Assembly (NCBI GenBank): GCA_003552275.1
Contig: PUKL01000018.1
Coordinates: 1-10,733 of the forward strand
Reading direction: 5' to 3'
DNA length: 10,733 nucleotides
Origin: Mollicutes bacterium
GTDB taxonomy: Bacteria > Bacillota_I > Bacilli_A > Izemoplasmatales > Izemoplasmataceae
Positions 1 through 6,036 of this stretch are shown here, in pieces (position 1 is the first letter of the stretch; every line of letters starts with the position of its first letter). The notes beneath the pieces are model-generated. The model worked only from the letters and a program-made list of their open reading frames with translations, searched no databases and was not told where the DNA came from. Position numbers and translations under genes: made by a program.

Positions 1-533
1 CTTTCGACATAGGCGATGCGTCTGTCCATGGCGGGTTCGTCGTCGGGAAGACGGTGAGCAGATGACAAAGAAGAGAGGTCATGGATCTCTTCTATGGGGT
101 TCTCGAAATATCCGATATCCGTGCGGCCGGCGATATTGGGAAGGTGACGGATGTCCTTCCCTGCCGAGAAATGGGCGCAGACATCGTCGAAGACTTTCTC
201 CCCCTCGCCTTTCACGATGAGATCCGCTCCCGTCTCTTCGAGGAAATGACGGGCGTCATGACTCACTTCCGGACCCCCGAGGACGACGGGGATGTCGGTT
301 TCTTCCTTGATGCGCCTTGTGAGTGCGACCACCGTCTCCACATTCCAGATATAGGTCGAAAAACCGACGAAAAGGGGTCTTTTCGCCACCACGGCCTCAT
401 ATACGGCTCCGGGATCGTCTTTGATCGTGCTTTCGAGGATGTCCACGTCGAAAGTGCTGTTCGCTTGCAGAAGGCGGACAGCTGTGTTCTTGTGGATGTA
501 CTTGGCGTCGATGGCGACAAGTAGCGGTTTCAT
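1..533 (-). CDS. B12-binding radical SAM protein (DUF4080-like), N-terminal part
   Basis: Only the first 177 codons are in the window; the gene continues past position 1. The start ATG (531-533, minus strand) is preceded by a G-rich Shine-Dalgarno sequence (GGGGGTG, about 540-546). The protein opens with MKPLLVAIDAKYIHKN, followed by a Rossmann-like cobalamin-binding domain: a GFSTYIWN segment near residues 63-70, a VVLGGPEVS segment near 90-98 and an IVKGEGE segment near 113-119. This pattern is typical of B12-binding radical SAM proteins carrying a C-terminal DUF4080. The visible part ends at RRIAYVES, just before the place where such proteins carry the CxxxCxxC cluster motif, so the radical SAM core itself is not seen. 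The substrate is unknown; such enzymes often do methyl transfer or rearrangement chemistry. Transcribed divergently from uvrB. Family call is from remembered family features, no search was run. Confidence 0.88.
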   Translation of the reverse strand, partial: MKPLLVAIDAKYIHKNTAVRLLQANSTFDVDILESTIKDDPGAVYEAVVAKRPLFVGFSTYIWNVETVVALTRRIKEETDIPVVLGGPEVSHDARHFLEETGADLIVKGEGEKVFDDVCAHFSAGKDIRHLPNIAGRTDIGYFENPIEEIHDLSSLSSAHRLPDDEPAMDRRIAYVE

Positions 534-556
534 AGAATGCACCCCCGAACGGTATC

Positions 557-565
557 ATTCTACCA
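557..565 (-). promoter_or_regulatory. Extended -10 promoter for the radical SAM gene
   Basis: Read on the minus strand this is TGGTAGAAT, an extended -10 element (TGnTAnAAT). It would start transcription near 550, leaving a leader of roughly 17 nt before the ATG at 533. No good -35 hexamer lies 17 bp upstream, as is common with extended -10 promoters. It sits about 20 bp from the oppositely directed uvrB -10. Confidence 0.55.
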
Positions 566-580
566 CAGCGGGGCAAATTG

Positions 581-589
581 TGATAGAAT
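581..589 (+). promoter_or_regulatory. Extended -10 promoter for uvrB
   Basis: TGATAGAAT matches the extended -10 consensus TGnTAnAAT. Transcription would begin near 596, giving a leader of about 15 nt that just includes the Shine-Dalgarno AGGTGA at 600-605. No convincing -35 is present. I saw no complete LexA-type operator: a CGAAC half-site occurs at 547-551 without a matching partner. Confidence 0.55.
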
Positions 590-610
590 TGGAATATCGA
601 GGTGATCATA

Positions 611-2572
611 GTGGCCTACAAGCTCGTGACGGAATACAGCCCCAAGGGCGACCAGAAGAAAGCCATCGAGAAACTCGCCGAAAACATCAAGGCGGGAGTC
701 CGCGAACAGGTCCTCCTCGGTGCCACGGGCACCGGGAAGACCTTCACCATGAGCAACGTCATCGCCGACCTCGACAAGCCGATTCTCGTCCTCGCCCACA
801 ACAAGACCCTCGCGGGGCAGCTCTATAGCGAGTTCAAGGAGTTCTTTCCCGAAAACCGGGTCGAGTATTTCATCTCCTATTACGACTATTACCAACCGGA
901 AGCCTATGTGCCTTCTCGGGACCTCTATATCGAGAAGGATCTGCAGATGAACGAAGAAATCGACGAACTCCGTCACAGCGCCACGGCGAGCCTGCTCGAA
1001 AGGCGGGATGTGATTGTCGTCGCGAGTGTGAGCTGCATCTACGGCATCGGTGACCCCAAAGACTACGAAGAGGCGACCTTGACGGTGCGGAAGGGCGACA
1101 TCCTCGACCGCGACCGCCTCATCGACAAACTCGTGGACATGCTTTTCGAACGAAACGACATGGACTTCAAACGAGGCACGTTCCGGGTGAAGGGCGACAT
1201 CGTCGAAATCCTGCCCACCTACCATAAATCGAAGGGGGTGCGGATCGAGTTCTTCGATGACGAAATCGAACGCATCCGCTCCTTCGACATCGTGAGCGGG
1301 GAGATCCTCGAGGACTATTCCGTGGTGACGATCTTTCCCGCCACCCAGTTCGTCACCAACAAGGACAAGCTCGAAGAGGGCATCCGCCGCATCGAGGCCG
1401 AACTCGAAGAAAGGGTCGCCCATTTCGAGAAGGAAGGCAAGCTCGTCGAGGCCGAACGCTTGAAACAAAGGACCAACTACGATATCGAGATGCTCAAGGA
1501 GATCGGCACCTGCAAGGGTGTCGAGAACTATTCGCGCCATCTCTCCCTGCGTGATGCGGGAGAGACGCCGTCGACACTCATGGATTTCTTCGGCGACGAC
1601 TACCTTCTCATCGTCGACGAAAGTCATGTCACCCTCCCCCAAGTGCGAGGGATGTTTGTCGGCGACCGTTCCCGCAAGCAGACGCTTGTCGATTACGGTT
1701 TCCGGCTCCCTTCGGCCCTCGACAACCGGCCGCTCGATTTCGACGAGTTCCTCGCGAAGACCGACCGCGTGGTCTATGTCAGCGCCACCCCCGGTGACTA
1801 TGAACTCTCCCGCTCGGACCATGTGATCGAACAGATCATCCGTCCCACGGGATTGCTCGACCCCCATGTGGAAGTGCGACCGAAAGAGGGGCAGATCGAC
1901 GACATCGTCCAAGAGATCCAAAAACGCACCGCGCGGAAAGAACGCACACTCGTGACCACCTTGACGATCAAGATGGCCGAGGATCTGACGAGTCATTTCA
2001 AAGAGCTCGGCATGAAGGTCGCCTATCTCCATTCCGAGATCGATTCACTCGAGCGGATCGAGATCATCCGTGATTTGCGCCTCGGCGTCTACGATGTGCT
2101 CGTGGGCATCAATCTATTGCGAGAAGGACTGGATTTACCGGAAGTCTCTTTCATCGCCATTCTCGATGCCGACAAAGAAGGGTTCCTCCGCAGTGAGACG
2201 AGCCTCATCCAGACCATCGGCAGAGCCGCCCGCAATGTCAACGGCACGGTGTATCTCTATGCGGAAAGAGAGAGTGCGGCGATGCGCGGGGCCATCGAAG
2301 AGACCAAGCGTCGTCGCATGATCCAAAAAGCACACAACGAGAAATTCGGTATCACGCCCGAGACGGTCAAGAAGGATGTCCGGGCCTCCATCAGGATCAA
2401 GCTCGAAGCCGTCGACGAGAAACCGAAAAAAATCACCGACATGGACAAAGAGGAAAGAAGGGACCTTGTCGACGAACTCGAACGCGACATGCGCAAAGCC
2501 GCCCAAGCGCTCGATTTCGAACGCGCGGCCGAGATACGCGATCTCATCATCGAAATCAAATCGACACTATGA
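611..2572 (+). CDS. uvrB: UvrABC excinuclease subunit B
   Basis: UvrB is the DNA-damage verification subunit of nucleotide excision repair; it is loaded by UvrA, opens the duplex and recruits UvrC. The 653-residue length is normal. Visible landmarks are Walker A GATGTGKT (37-44), the beta-hairpin region YYDYYQPEAYVPSRD (90-104) that clamps one DNA strand, the DESH Walker B box (336-339), helicase motifs in the second RecA-like half (VGINLLREGLDLPEVS and QTIGRAARN), and a C-terminal UvrB/UvrC interaction helix pair (EERRDLVDELERDMRKAA...LDFERAAEIRD). The GTG at 611 is preferred because AGGTGA (600-605) lies 5 nt upstream and the protein then begins MAYKLVTEYSPKGDQ, like known UvrB; an in-frame GTG at 602 overlaps the ribosome binding site. 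uvrA, a frequent downstream neighbour, is absent; an ABC exporter follows after 50 nt without an obvious terminator, so co-transcription is possible. Confidence 0.98.
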   Translation: MAYKLVTEYSPKGDQKKAIEKLAENIKAGVREQVLLGATGTGKTFTMSNVIADLDKPILVLAHNKTLAGQLYSEFKEFFPENRVEYFISYYDYYQPEAYVPSRDLYIEKDLQMNEEIDELRHSATASLLERRDVIVVASVSCIYGIGDPKDYEEATLTVRKGDILDRDRLIDKLVDMLFERNDMDFKRGTFRVKGDIVEILPTYHKSKGVRIEFFDDEIERIRSFDIVSGEILEDYSVVTIFPATQFVTNKDKLEEGIRRIEAELEERVAHFEKEGKLVEAERLKQRTNYDIEMLKEIGTCKGVENYSRHLSLRDAGETPSTLMDFFGDDYLLIVDESHVTLPQVRGMFVGDRSRKQTLVDYGFRLPSALDNRPLDFDEFLAKTDRVVYVSATPGDYELSRSDHVIEQIIRPTGLLDPHVEVRPKEGQIDDIVQEIQKRTARKERTLVTTLTIKMAEDLTSHFKELGMKVAYLHSEIDSLERIEIIRDLRLGVYDVLVGINLLREGLDLPEVSFIAILDADKEGFLRSETSLIQTIGRAARNVNGTVYLYAERESAAMRGAIEETKRRRMIQKAHNEKFGITPETVKKDVRASIRIKLEAVDEKPKKITDMDKEERRDLVDELERDMRKAAQALDFERAAEIRDLIIEIKSTL

Positions 2573-2622
2573 TTCAGGCAATAGATTGATAGATTCGACA
2601 ACCATTGAATGAGGAGGTCATC

Positions 2623-3492
2623 ATGGCAGAGACCATCTTCGAAGTGAAGAATCTGGCTTTCACCTATCCCAAGAACGGTGTGCAGGCTTTGAAGGACGTG
2701 AGTTTCCGTGTCGAGAAAGGGGAGGTCTTCGGACTTCTCGGCCCTTCGGGGGCGGGAAAATCCACCACCCAGAAGATCCTCACCCGCCTGCTCAAGGATT
2801 ACGGGGGTCTTGTCCGTTACCGCGGCAAGAATCTCCGCGAGTACGGTGACGGCTTCTATGAGGACATCGGTGTCGGTTTCGAGCTCCCCGTGCATTTTTC
2901 CAAACTCACCGCCGTCGAGAACATGGATTTTTTCAAACGCCTCTATCAGAAGAACATCGACTACAGTTCGCTCATGGAAAGAGTCGGCCTCGGCGAAGAC
3001 AAGAACCGTCTCGTCGGGGAGTTCTCCAAAGGCATGAAAGTGAGATTGAACTTTGTCAGGGCGCTTTTGAACGATCCCGAGGTCCTCTTTCTCGACGAGC
3101 CGACGAACGGACTCGACCCGGCCAACGCCCGCATCATCAAGGACCTCGTGTGGGAGTTCAAAGAAAGGGGCGGCACCGTGATCCTCTCCACCCATCTCAT
3201 GAACGATGTCGAGGAACTCTGCGACCGTGTCGCTTTCATCACGCAGGGCGTCATCCGGGAGATCTCCACGCCGCGCGAGTTGAAGATCAAGCACGGCCGG
3301 CGGGAGGTCCGCGTGGAATACCATGAGAACGGAAGAACGAAAGACAAGGTCTTTCCGCTGGACGGTATCGGGGACAATCCGGAGTTCTTGGAGATACTCA
3401 AAGATGGTTCTGTCGAGACCATCCATAGCGGCGAGACCTCCCTCGACGAGATCTTCATCAAGGTGACGGGGGAGGAAATATCCCATGAATAA
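2623..3492 (+). CDS. ABC exporter ATP-binding protein
   Basis: ATPase subunit of an ABC-2 type exporter. In the 289-residue protein the nucleotide-binding motifs are complete: Walker A GPSGAGKST (40-48), a divergent signature EFSKGMKVRL (133-142) in place of LSGGQ, Walker B VLFLDEPTNGLDP (154-166) and the switch histidine in LSTHLMND (188-195). The Q-loop region reads IGVGFELPVHFSKLT, with Glu87 where a Gln is usual. A roughly 70-residue C-terminal extension follows the ATPase core. ATG 2623 is chosen because GAGGAGGT (2611-2618) is well placed; an in-frame TTG at 2605 lies upstream of it. The gene overlaps the first permease by 8 nt, so translational coupling is likely. The cargo cannot be deduced; the ATPase-plus-two-permeases layout is like drug or lipid exporters such as the mycobacterial fluoroquinolone-type system, but that is only an impression. 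Confidence 0.93.
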   Translation: MAETIFEVKNLAFTYPKNGVQALKDVSFRVEKGEVFGLLGPSGAGKSTTQKILTRLLKDYGGLVRYRGKNLREYGDGFYEDIGVGFELPVHFSKLTAVENMDFFKRLYQKNIDYSSLMERVGLGEDKNRLVGEFSKGMKVRLNFVRALLNDPEVLFLDEPTNGLDPANARIIKDLVWEFKERGGTVILSTHLMNDVEELCDRVAFITQGVIREISTPRELKIKHGRREVRVEYHENGRTKDKVFPLDGIGDNPEFLEILKDGSVETIHSGETSLDEIFIKVTGEEISHE

Positions 3493-4204
3493 GTTCGGCA
3501 TCCTCATGCAGGACGAATTCAAGCGGCTCGCCAAATACAACATCATCCAGGTGTCTTTAGGGGTCACCGTGCTTTGGCTAGCCGTCCTCTTCTTGATCGG
3601 CCGGAACGAAGCCGGTGCGTTCATCCCGCTCTTCATCTTCATGGATGTCTCGATGATGACGATGCTTCTCATCGGCGCCGGTCTCTTCTACGAAAGACAG
3701 GAGAACACCTTGAAGACCCTCATGGTCACCCCCGTCTCCACCCCGGCGATCATCGCCTCGAAAATCGTGAGCGCCGTCTACATCGCCCTGCAGTCGACCG
3801 TCCTCATCGCGCTGGCGGGCCATTTCCTTTTCGATGCCTCGATCAACTTCTTCGCGCTCATCCCGTTTGTCATCCTCATCGCCGTCGCACACGCCGTCAT
3901 CGGCTATCTCGTCAGCATGCACGTCAGGGACTTCACCTCGATGATCGCCATGCTCATGCTCTATATGTTCATCTTCGCCTTTCCTTCCATCTTTTACGCC
4001 ATCGACATGATCGGCGGGGGGTGGGAGACATTGCTCATCGTGAGCCCCTCGCATGCGGCGATGCTCATGATCGATTTCTCTTTCGGTGCCGAAGGAATCG
4101 GGACACTCACGATCATCGGTGTCGTCTATCTTTCTTTCCTCTCCATCGTGCTCATGCGTTTTTTCGTCTATCCGAAATATATAGAAACGGCCATCAAGGA
4201 GTGA
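3485..4204 (+). CDS. ABC-2 type transporter permease (first)
   Basis: Membrane subunit of the exporter, 239 residues with about six hydrophobic segments (roughly 21-39, 46-68, 94-113, 120-144, 150-172 and 205-232). Between the second and third lies a charged loop, FYERQENTLKTLMVTPVS, the usual E-x-E-x-T-x(3)-L-x(2)-TP element of ABC-2 permeases that contacts the ATPase. The start ATG lies inside the end of the ATPase gene (8-nt overlap), and the Shine-Dalgarno GGGGGAGG at about 3468-3475 is within the upstream coding sequence. No substrate-binding domain or signal peptide is seen. Substrate unknown. Confidence 0.88.
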   Translation: MNKFGILMQDEFKRLAKYNIIQVSLGVTVLWLAVLFLIGRNEAGAFIPLFIFMDVSMMTMLLIGAGLFYERQENTLKTLMVTPVSTPAIIASKIVSAVYIALQSTVLIALAGHFLFDASINFFALIPFVILIAVAHAVIGYLVSMHVRDFTSMIAMLMLYMFIFAFPSIFYAIDMIGGGWETLLIVSPSHAAMLMIDFSFGAEGIGTLTIIGVVYLSFLSIVLMRFFVYPKYIETAIKE

Positions 4205-4208
4205 TGGT

Positions 4209-4994
4209 ATGAACAAGTATGCAAGACTCCTCGTCTATGAACTGAAAACGATCGTCAGAGAGAAGATGACCCTCATCCTGCTCATCTATCCGCTTTTCAT
4301 GCTGATTGTCGGCTCCTTCCTCATCCCCCGCCTCATCGACAACTATGGCGAGACGGCCGCGGGTCAGGAGATGGCGAGTCTCATCGTCATCATCATCTTC
4401 GCCGCGGTGGCCCCCTTCGTCGGCTCGGCGCTTCTCGGATTCAGCCTTCTGGACCACAAGGACGAAAACACCCTCGACACCATCCGGGTCACACCGCTCT
4501 CTCTTCGCGGCTATGTCCTCTTCAAGACCGGCTATGTCTATGTTCTCACGGCGAATGCCGCCTTTTGGACGCTTTTTGGGGTCAAACATCTATCGGGTGA
4601 CGGCTACACCTTCCACGGTGTCAATCTCTGGGACCACTTCTCGGCCCTGGACATCTTGGTCTTCGCCCTCGTCGCCGCGGCCTTCACCCCGGTCTTCGCC
4701 TTCTTCCTGGCCGCCGTCTCCAAAAACAAGATCGAAGGGTTCGCCTACATGAAAGTCTTCGGCGTGGTCGCCATCTTGCCCGCGATCATCGCGCTGGAGC
4801 CCTTACAGGATTTCAGACAGTACTTTCTCGGGATATGGCCGCTCTTTTGGCCCACGAAAGGACTGCTTGTGGATGCGGGTCTTCTCGAACACGCCCATAA
4901 CCTGCATCCCGTGGGGTATCTAGGTATCGGCATCGTGTATCCGCTTGTGTTGGCGGTGTTGTTGTATGGGTATTTCGAGCGCAATCTGCATTGA
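4209..4994 (+). CDS. ABC-2 type transporter permease (second)
   Basis: Second membrane subunit, 261 residues, with about six hydrophobic segments (near 21-41, 57-81, 104-122, 147-168, 178-199 and 235-256). After the second segment it carries LLDHKDENTLDTIRVTPLS, parallel to the loop of the first permease, so the two probably form a heterodimer with the shared ATPase. The start follows the previous stop by 4 nt, with AAGGAG (4196-4201) as ribosome binding site. It is the last gene of the operon; an intrinsic terminator follows 34 nt downstream. Substrate unknown. Confidence 0.87.
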   Translation: MNKYARLLVYELKTIVREKMTLILLIYPLFMLIVGSFLIPRLIDNYGETAAGQEMASLIVIIIFAAVAPFVGSALLGFSLLDHKDENTLDTIRVTPLSLRGYVLFKTGYVYVLTANAAFWTLFGVKHLSGDGYTFHGVNLWDHFSALDILVFALVAAAFTPVFAFFLAAVSKNKIEGFAYMKVFGVVAILPAIIALEPLQDFRQYFLGIWPLFWPTKGLLVDAGLLEHAHNLHPVGYLGIGIVYPLVLAVLLYGYFERNLH

Positions 4995-5028
4995 TCGAGC
5001 GGTGCAAAGCAATATGTCACTTCCGACG

Positions 5029-5057
5029 GACGTCCTTGCGAGGGGCGTCTTTTTTTT
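5029..5057 (+). terminator. Intrinsic terminator of the exporter operon
   Basis: A 7-bp stem (GACGTCC, 5029-5035, pairing with GGGCGTC, 5043-5049, including one G-T pair) with a 7-nt loop is followed at once by eight T residues (5050-5057). Confidence 0.85.
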
Positions 5058-5100
5058 GCCGCAACCGGAGGCATTCATTCTTTCAATACCAGGGATGTAC

Positions 5101-5173
5101 TTATATAAAATGAACATAATGAATACCAAAATTAACATATTTAATAAAAACATTAAAAAAATTTAAAAAAGTA
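5101..5173 (+). promoter_or_regulatory. Extremely AT-rich tract, probable UP element
   Basis: Only 8 of 73 bases are G or C, in a window that is otherwise mid-50s percent GC. A-tracts and T-tracts lie directly upstream of a near-consensus -35, which is where an UP element contacting the RNA polymerase alpha subunits would be. It contains no credible ORF with a ribosome binding site. Intrinsic DNA curvature or binding of a nucleoid protein is another possible role. Confidence 0.5.
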
Positions 5174-5202
5174 TTGACAAACCATGAAAGCCTATGTAAA
5201 AT
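5174..5202 (+). promoter_or_regulatory. Near-consensus sigma-A promoter of the microprotein operon
   Basis: TTGACA (5174-5179), a 17-bp spacer and TAAAAT (5197-5202) make this the best promoter in the window: a perfect -35 with optimal spacing. Transcription would start near 5209, giving an A-rich leader of about 70 nt that looks unstructured, before the first small gene at 5281. With the AT tract upstream it should be strong and may be constitutive; no operator repeat is evident. Confidence 0.85.
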
Positions 5203-5280
5203 GAAGGTGAAGTTAAAGGAAATCAATTACAACATCAAAAAAATCAACACAAAAAATAAAAAACTAAAGGGGTAAAGAAA

Positions 5281-5376
5281 ATGATTAGAGAAATCAGCTA
5301 CACACTCTTCACAGAAACAAGAGACCGCCAATATCTCGACCGTCTGGAAAAAGACATCCGCAAAATCAACCGTTAA
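5281..5376 (+). CDS. Microprotein SP1 (31 aa), distant member of the tandem family
   Basis: A 31-codon ORF, first behind the strong promoter, with a good Shine-Dalgarno (AAAGGGGT, 5266-5273) 8 nt before the ATG. The peptide begins MIREISYTLFTETRDRQYL and ends RKINR; it is charged and helix-prone, with no signal peptide or membrane segment. The segment LFTETRDRQYLDRLEKD can be laid without gaps over LVTESMKDNHQQRVREI of SP5 (shared L, T, E and R, with Q-Y in place of N-H), so it looks like a diverged relative of the four genes downstream. Function unknown. Ribosome binding site, promoter and codon structure support a real gene; the paralogy of this member is tentative. Confidence 0.7.
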   Translation: MIREISYTLFTETRDRQYLDRLEKDIRKINR

Positions 5377-5426
5377 CAAACCCAAAGAACAACCGGCCCG
5401 AAAATTCGAGAAAGGAAGTGAATGGA

Positions 5427-5528
5427 ATGTTCGCACCCACCTACACCATCGACGTGATGAACGCCAACCATGAAGTCAAAGTCCAAAAGATCCTCAAATC
5501 CTATGAACAATCCCCGCTCTGCAAATGA
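5427..5528 (+). CDS. Microprotein SP2 (33 aa), N-H core family
   Basis: A 33-codon ORF with AAAGGA (5411-5416) as ribosome binding site, 50 nt after SP1. The peptide starts MFAPTYTIDVMNANHE and ends SPLCK. Its core DVMNANHEVKVQKI (residues 9-22) aligns without gaps to SP3, SP4 and SP5. A 12-nt stretch within the core (5476-5487) is identical to 5825-5836 in SP4, showing DNA-level relatedness. The peptide is probably an amphipathic helix; Cys32 near the end is peculiar to this copy. The frame stays open for 49 further codons after the TGA, but the C-terminus already lines up with the ends of the sister peptides, so the TGA is taken as the true stop. Function unknown. Confidence 0.75.
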   Translation: MFAPTYTIDVMNANHEVKVQKILKSYEQSPLCK

Positions 5529-5650
5529 TCATCAGCAAGAACCAAAACAAAAAAGCAAGGAAACATCTCCCAAGTCATTCGGTCTGTCAGTGAACGATTG
5601 TGCCTCATGGAACGTAGCTTCAAAGAAAAAGAAGAAGGGTGGAATAAACA
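5529..5650. other. Gap between SP2 and SP3 with an inverted partial copy of SP5
   Basis: This 122-bp stretch has no ORF with a good start on the plus strand. Read on the minus strand, part of it encodes LRSMRHNRSLTDRM, matching the C-terminus of SP5 (EERHMMHNRSLTD) in the same frame, with the exact inverted repeat at its heart and weaker similarity for about 15-20 bp on the SP5-core side. It is best explained as a fragment of a family member in inverted orientation, or as a segment kept for RNA pairing. The 3' end holds the SP3 ribosome binding site (AAGGGTGG, 5635-5642). Confidence 0.5.
5583..5603 (+). repeat. Inverted repeat, left arm (21 bp)
   Basis: These 21 bases (begin TCTGTCAGTG, end GATTGTGC) are the exact reverse complement of 5978-5998, nearly 400 bp downstream. 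Imperfect similarity continues beyond the right edge (CATGA shared in the reverse complement, then ACGT). Confidence 0.9.
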
Positions 5651-5749
5651 ATGGAAAACCTCCTCGTCCACGAAGTGATGAAAGAAAATCACAAACTTCG
5701 AATCAAAGAGATCGTCAAACGGCACGAACGTACATCCTTGAACCGCTAA
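5651..5749 (+). CDS. Microprotein SP3 (32 aa), N-H core family
   Basis: A 32-codon ORF with AAGGGTGG (5635-5642) 8 nt before the ATG. The peptide starts MENLLVHEVMKENHK and ends HERTSLNR. Its core EVMKENHKLRIKEI (residues 8-21) carries the family M-K-x-N-H pattern and its tail H-E-R-T-S-L resembles Y-E-H-R-T-K-S-L of SP4. It is basic and helix-prone, without membrane segment or cysteine. A longer plus-strand frame (5470-5892) overlaps it, but its part upstream of SP4 looks like a shadow with low-complexity Lys/Arg/Ser content. Function unknown. Confidence 0.75.
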   Translation: MENLLVHEVMKENHKLRIKEIVKRHERTSLNR

Positions 5750-5772
5750 AAGACATGAAAGGTGTGAAAACA

Positions 5773-5892
5773 ATGATGAATGCGACCCCTATGACGCACG
5801 AAATGATGAAGATGAATCACGACATCAAAGTCCAAAGAGTCATGCAGGACTACGAACATAGAACGAAATCCCTCGAAAGAAAGGGAAGATGA
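5773..5892 (+). CDS. Microprotein SP4 (39 aa), N-H core family
   Basis: A 39-codon ORF, the longest of the set, 23 nt after SP3, with AAAGGTG (5758-5764) 8 nt before the ATG. It begins MMNATPMTHEMMKMNHDIK, with seven methionines in the first 14 residues, and ends SLERKGR. The core EMMKMNHDIKVQRV (residues 10-23) is the clearest match to the family consensus. Initiation could also be at the second ATG (5776). It lies 2 nt upstream of SP5, so coupled translation is likely. The same frame is open back to 5470, but the ribosome binding site and the paralog alignment place the start here. Function unknown. Confidence 0.75.
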   Translation: MMNATPMTHEMMKMNHDIKVQRVMQDYEHRTKSLERKGR

Positions 5893-5894
5893 CA

Positions 5895-6002
5895 ATGTTC
5901 GTGATCCCCCTCGTCACAGAGAGCATGAAGGACAACCATCAACAACGAGTGAGAGAAATCGAAGAACGTCACATGATGCACAATCGTTCACTGACAGATT
6001 GA
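5895..6002 (+). CDS. Microprotein SP5 (35 aa), N-H core family
   Basis: A 35-codon ORF starting 2 nt after the SP4 stop, with AAAGGGAAG (5880-5888) within the end of SP4 as ribosome binding site. It begins MFVIPLVTESMKDNHQQ and ends HNRSLTD. The core ESMKDNHQQRVREI (residues 9-22) follows the family consensus, and its N-terminus (M-F-x-x-P) resembles that of SP2. The last codons contain the right arm of the 21-bp inverted repeat. The SHOCT-like gene begins 34 nt later. Function unknown. Confidence 0.75.
   Translation: MFVIPLVTESMKDNHQQRVREIEERHMMHNRSLTD
5978..5998 (-). repeat. Inverted repeat, right arm (21 bp)
   Basis: Exact reverse complement of 5583-5603. It covers the codons for H-N-R-S-L-T-D at the end of SP5. 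In the shared transcript the two arms could pair into a 21-bp duplex enclosing SP3, SP4 and most of SP5. Confidence 0.9.
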
Positions 6003-6036
6003 AGACGACCAAAAAAAACATAGGAAGGTGAGACCC

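Noticed and set aside
547..560. Possible LexA (SOS) operator upstream of uvrB
   Set aside because: Only the CGAAC half-site is present; the bases where the second half (GTTCG) should be read CATTC.
560..2032. Long minus-strand open frames opposite uvrB and other genes (also 2257-3672 and 8909-10348)
   Set aside because: These are antisense shadows of strongly biased GC-rich coding sequence; the plus-strand proteins are unambiguous known families.
5201..5275. A 24-codon ORF in the leader before SP1
   Set aside because: Its ATG lies inside the -10 hexamer, so the transcript would not contain it, and there is no Shine-Dalgarno; the Lys/Asn-rich content simply reflects the A-rich leader.
5427..5678. 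TGA read-through or selenocysteine extension of SP2, since the frame stays open for 49 codons after the stop
   Set aside because: The SP2 C-terminus already aligns with the ends of its paralogs, the extension does not resemble the family, and no hairpin of selenocysteine-insertion type is apparent after the TGA.
5607..5678. A 23-codon ORF (MERSFKEKEEGW...) that would be an extra microprotein between SP2 and SP3
   Set aside because: No ribosome binding site, overlaps SP3, and lacks the N-H core.
5501..5773. A 90-codon minus-strand frame across SP3 and the SP2-SP3 gap
   Set aside because: No clear ribosome binding site or promoter and a hydrophobic, Phe-rich composition expected from the antisense of A-rich coding DNA. 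Only its HNRSLTD segment is meaningful, as an inverted fragment of SP5.
5470..5892. A 140-codon plus-strand open frame covering the microprotein region
   Set aside because: Only its last 39 codons (SP4) have a ribosome binding site and match the paralogs. The upstream part is low-complexity Lys/Arg/Ser/Gln, overlaps SP2 and SP3 in another frame, and has no Shine-Dalgarno at its start.
5281..6002. CRISPR array or other direct-repeat array
   Set aside because: The repeats are diverged coding units with conserved reading frames, not identical repeats separated by unique spacers.
5281..6002. Toxin-antitoxin or bacteriocin peptide cluster
   Set aside because: The peptides have no membrane helix, double-glycine leader or cysteine pattern, and no dedicated immunity or modification gene adjoins them; the exporter upstream is separated by a terminator.
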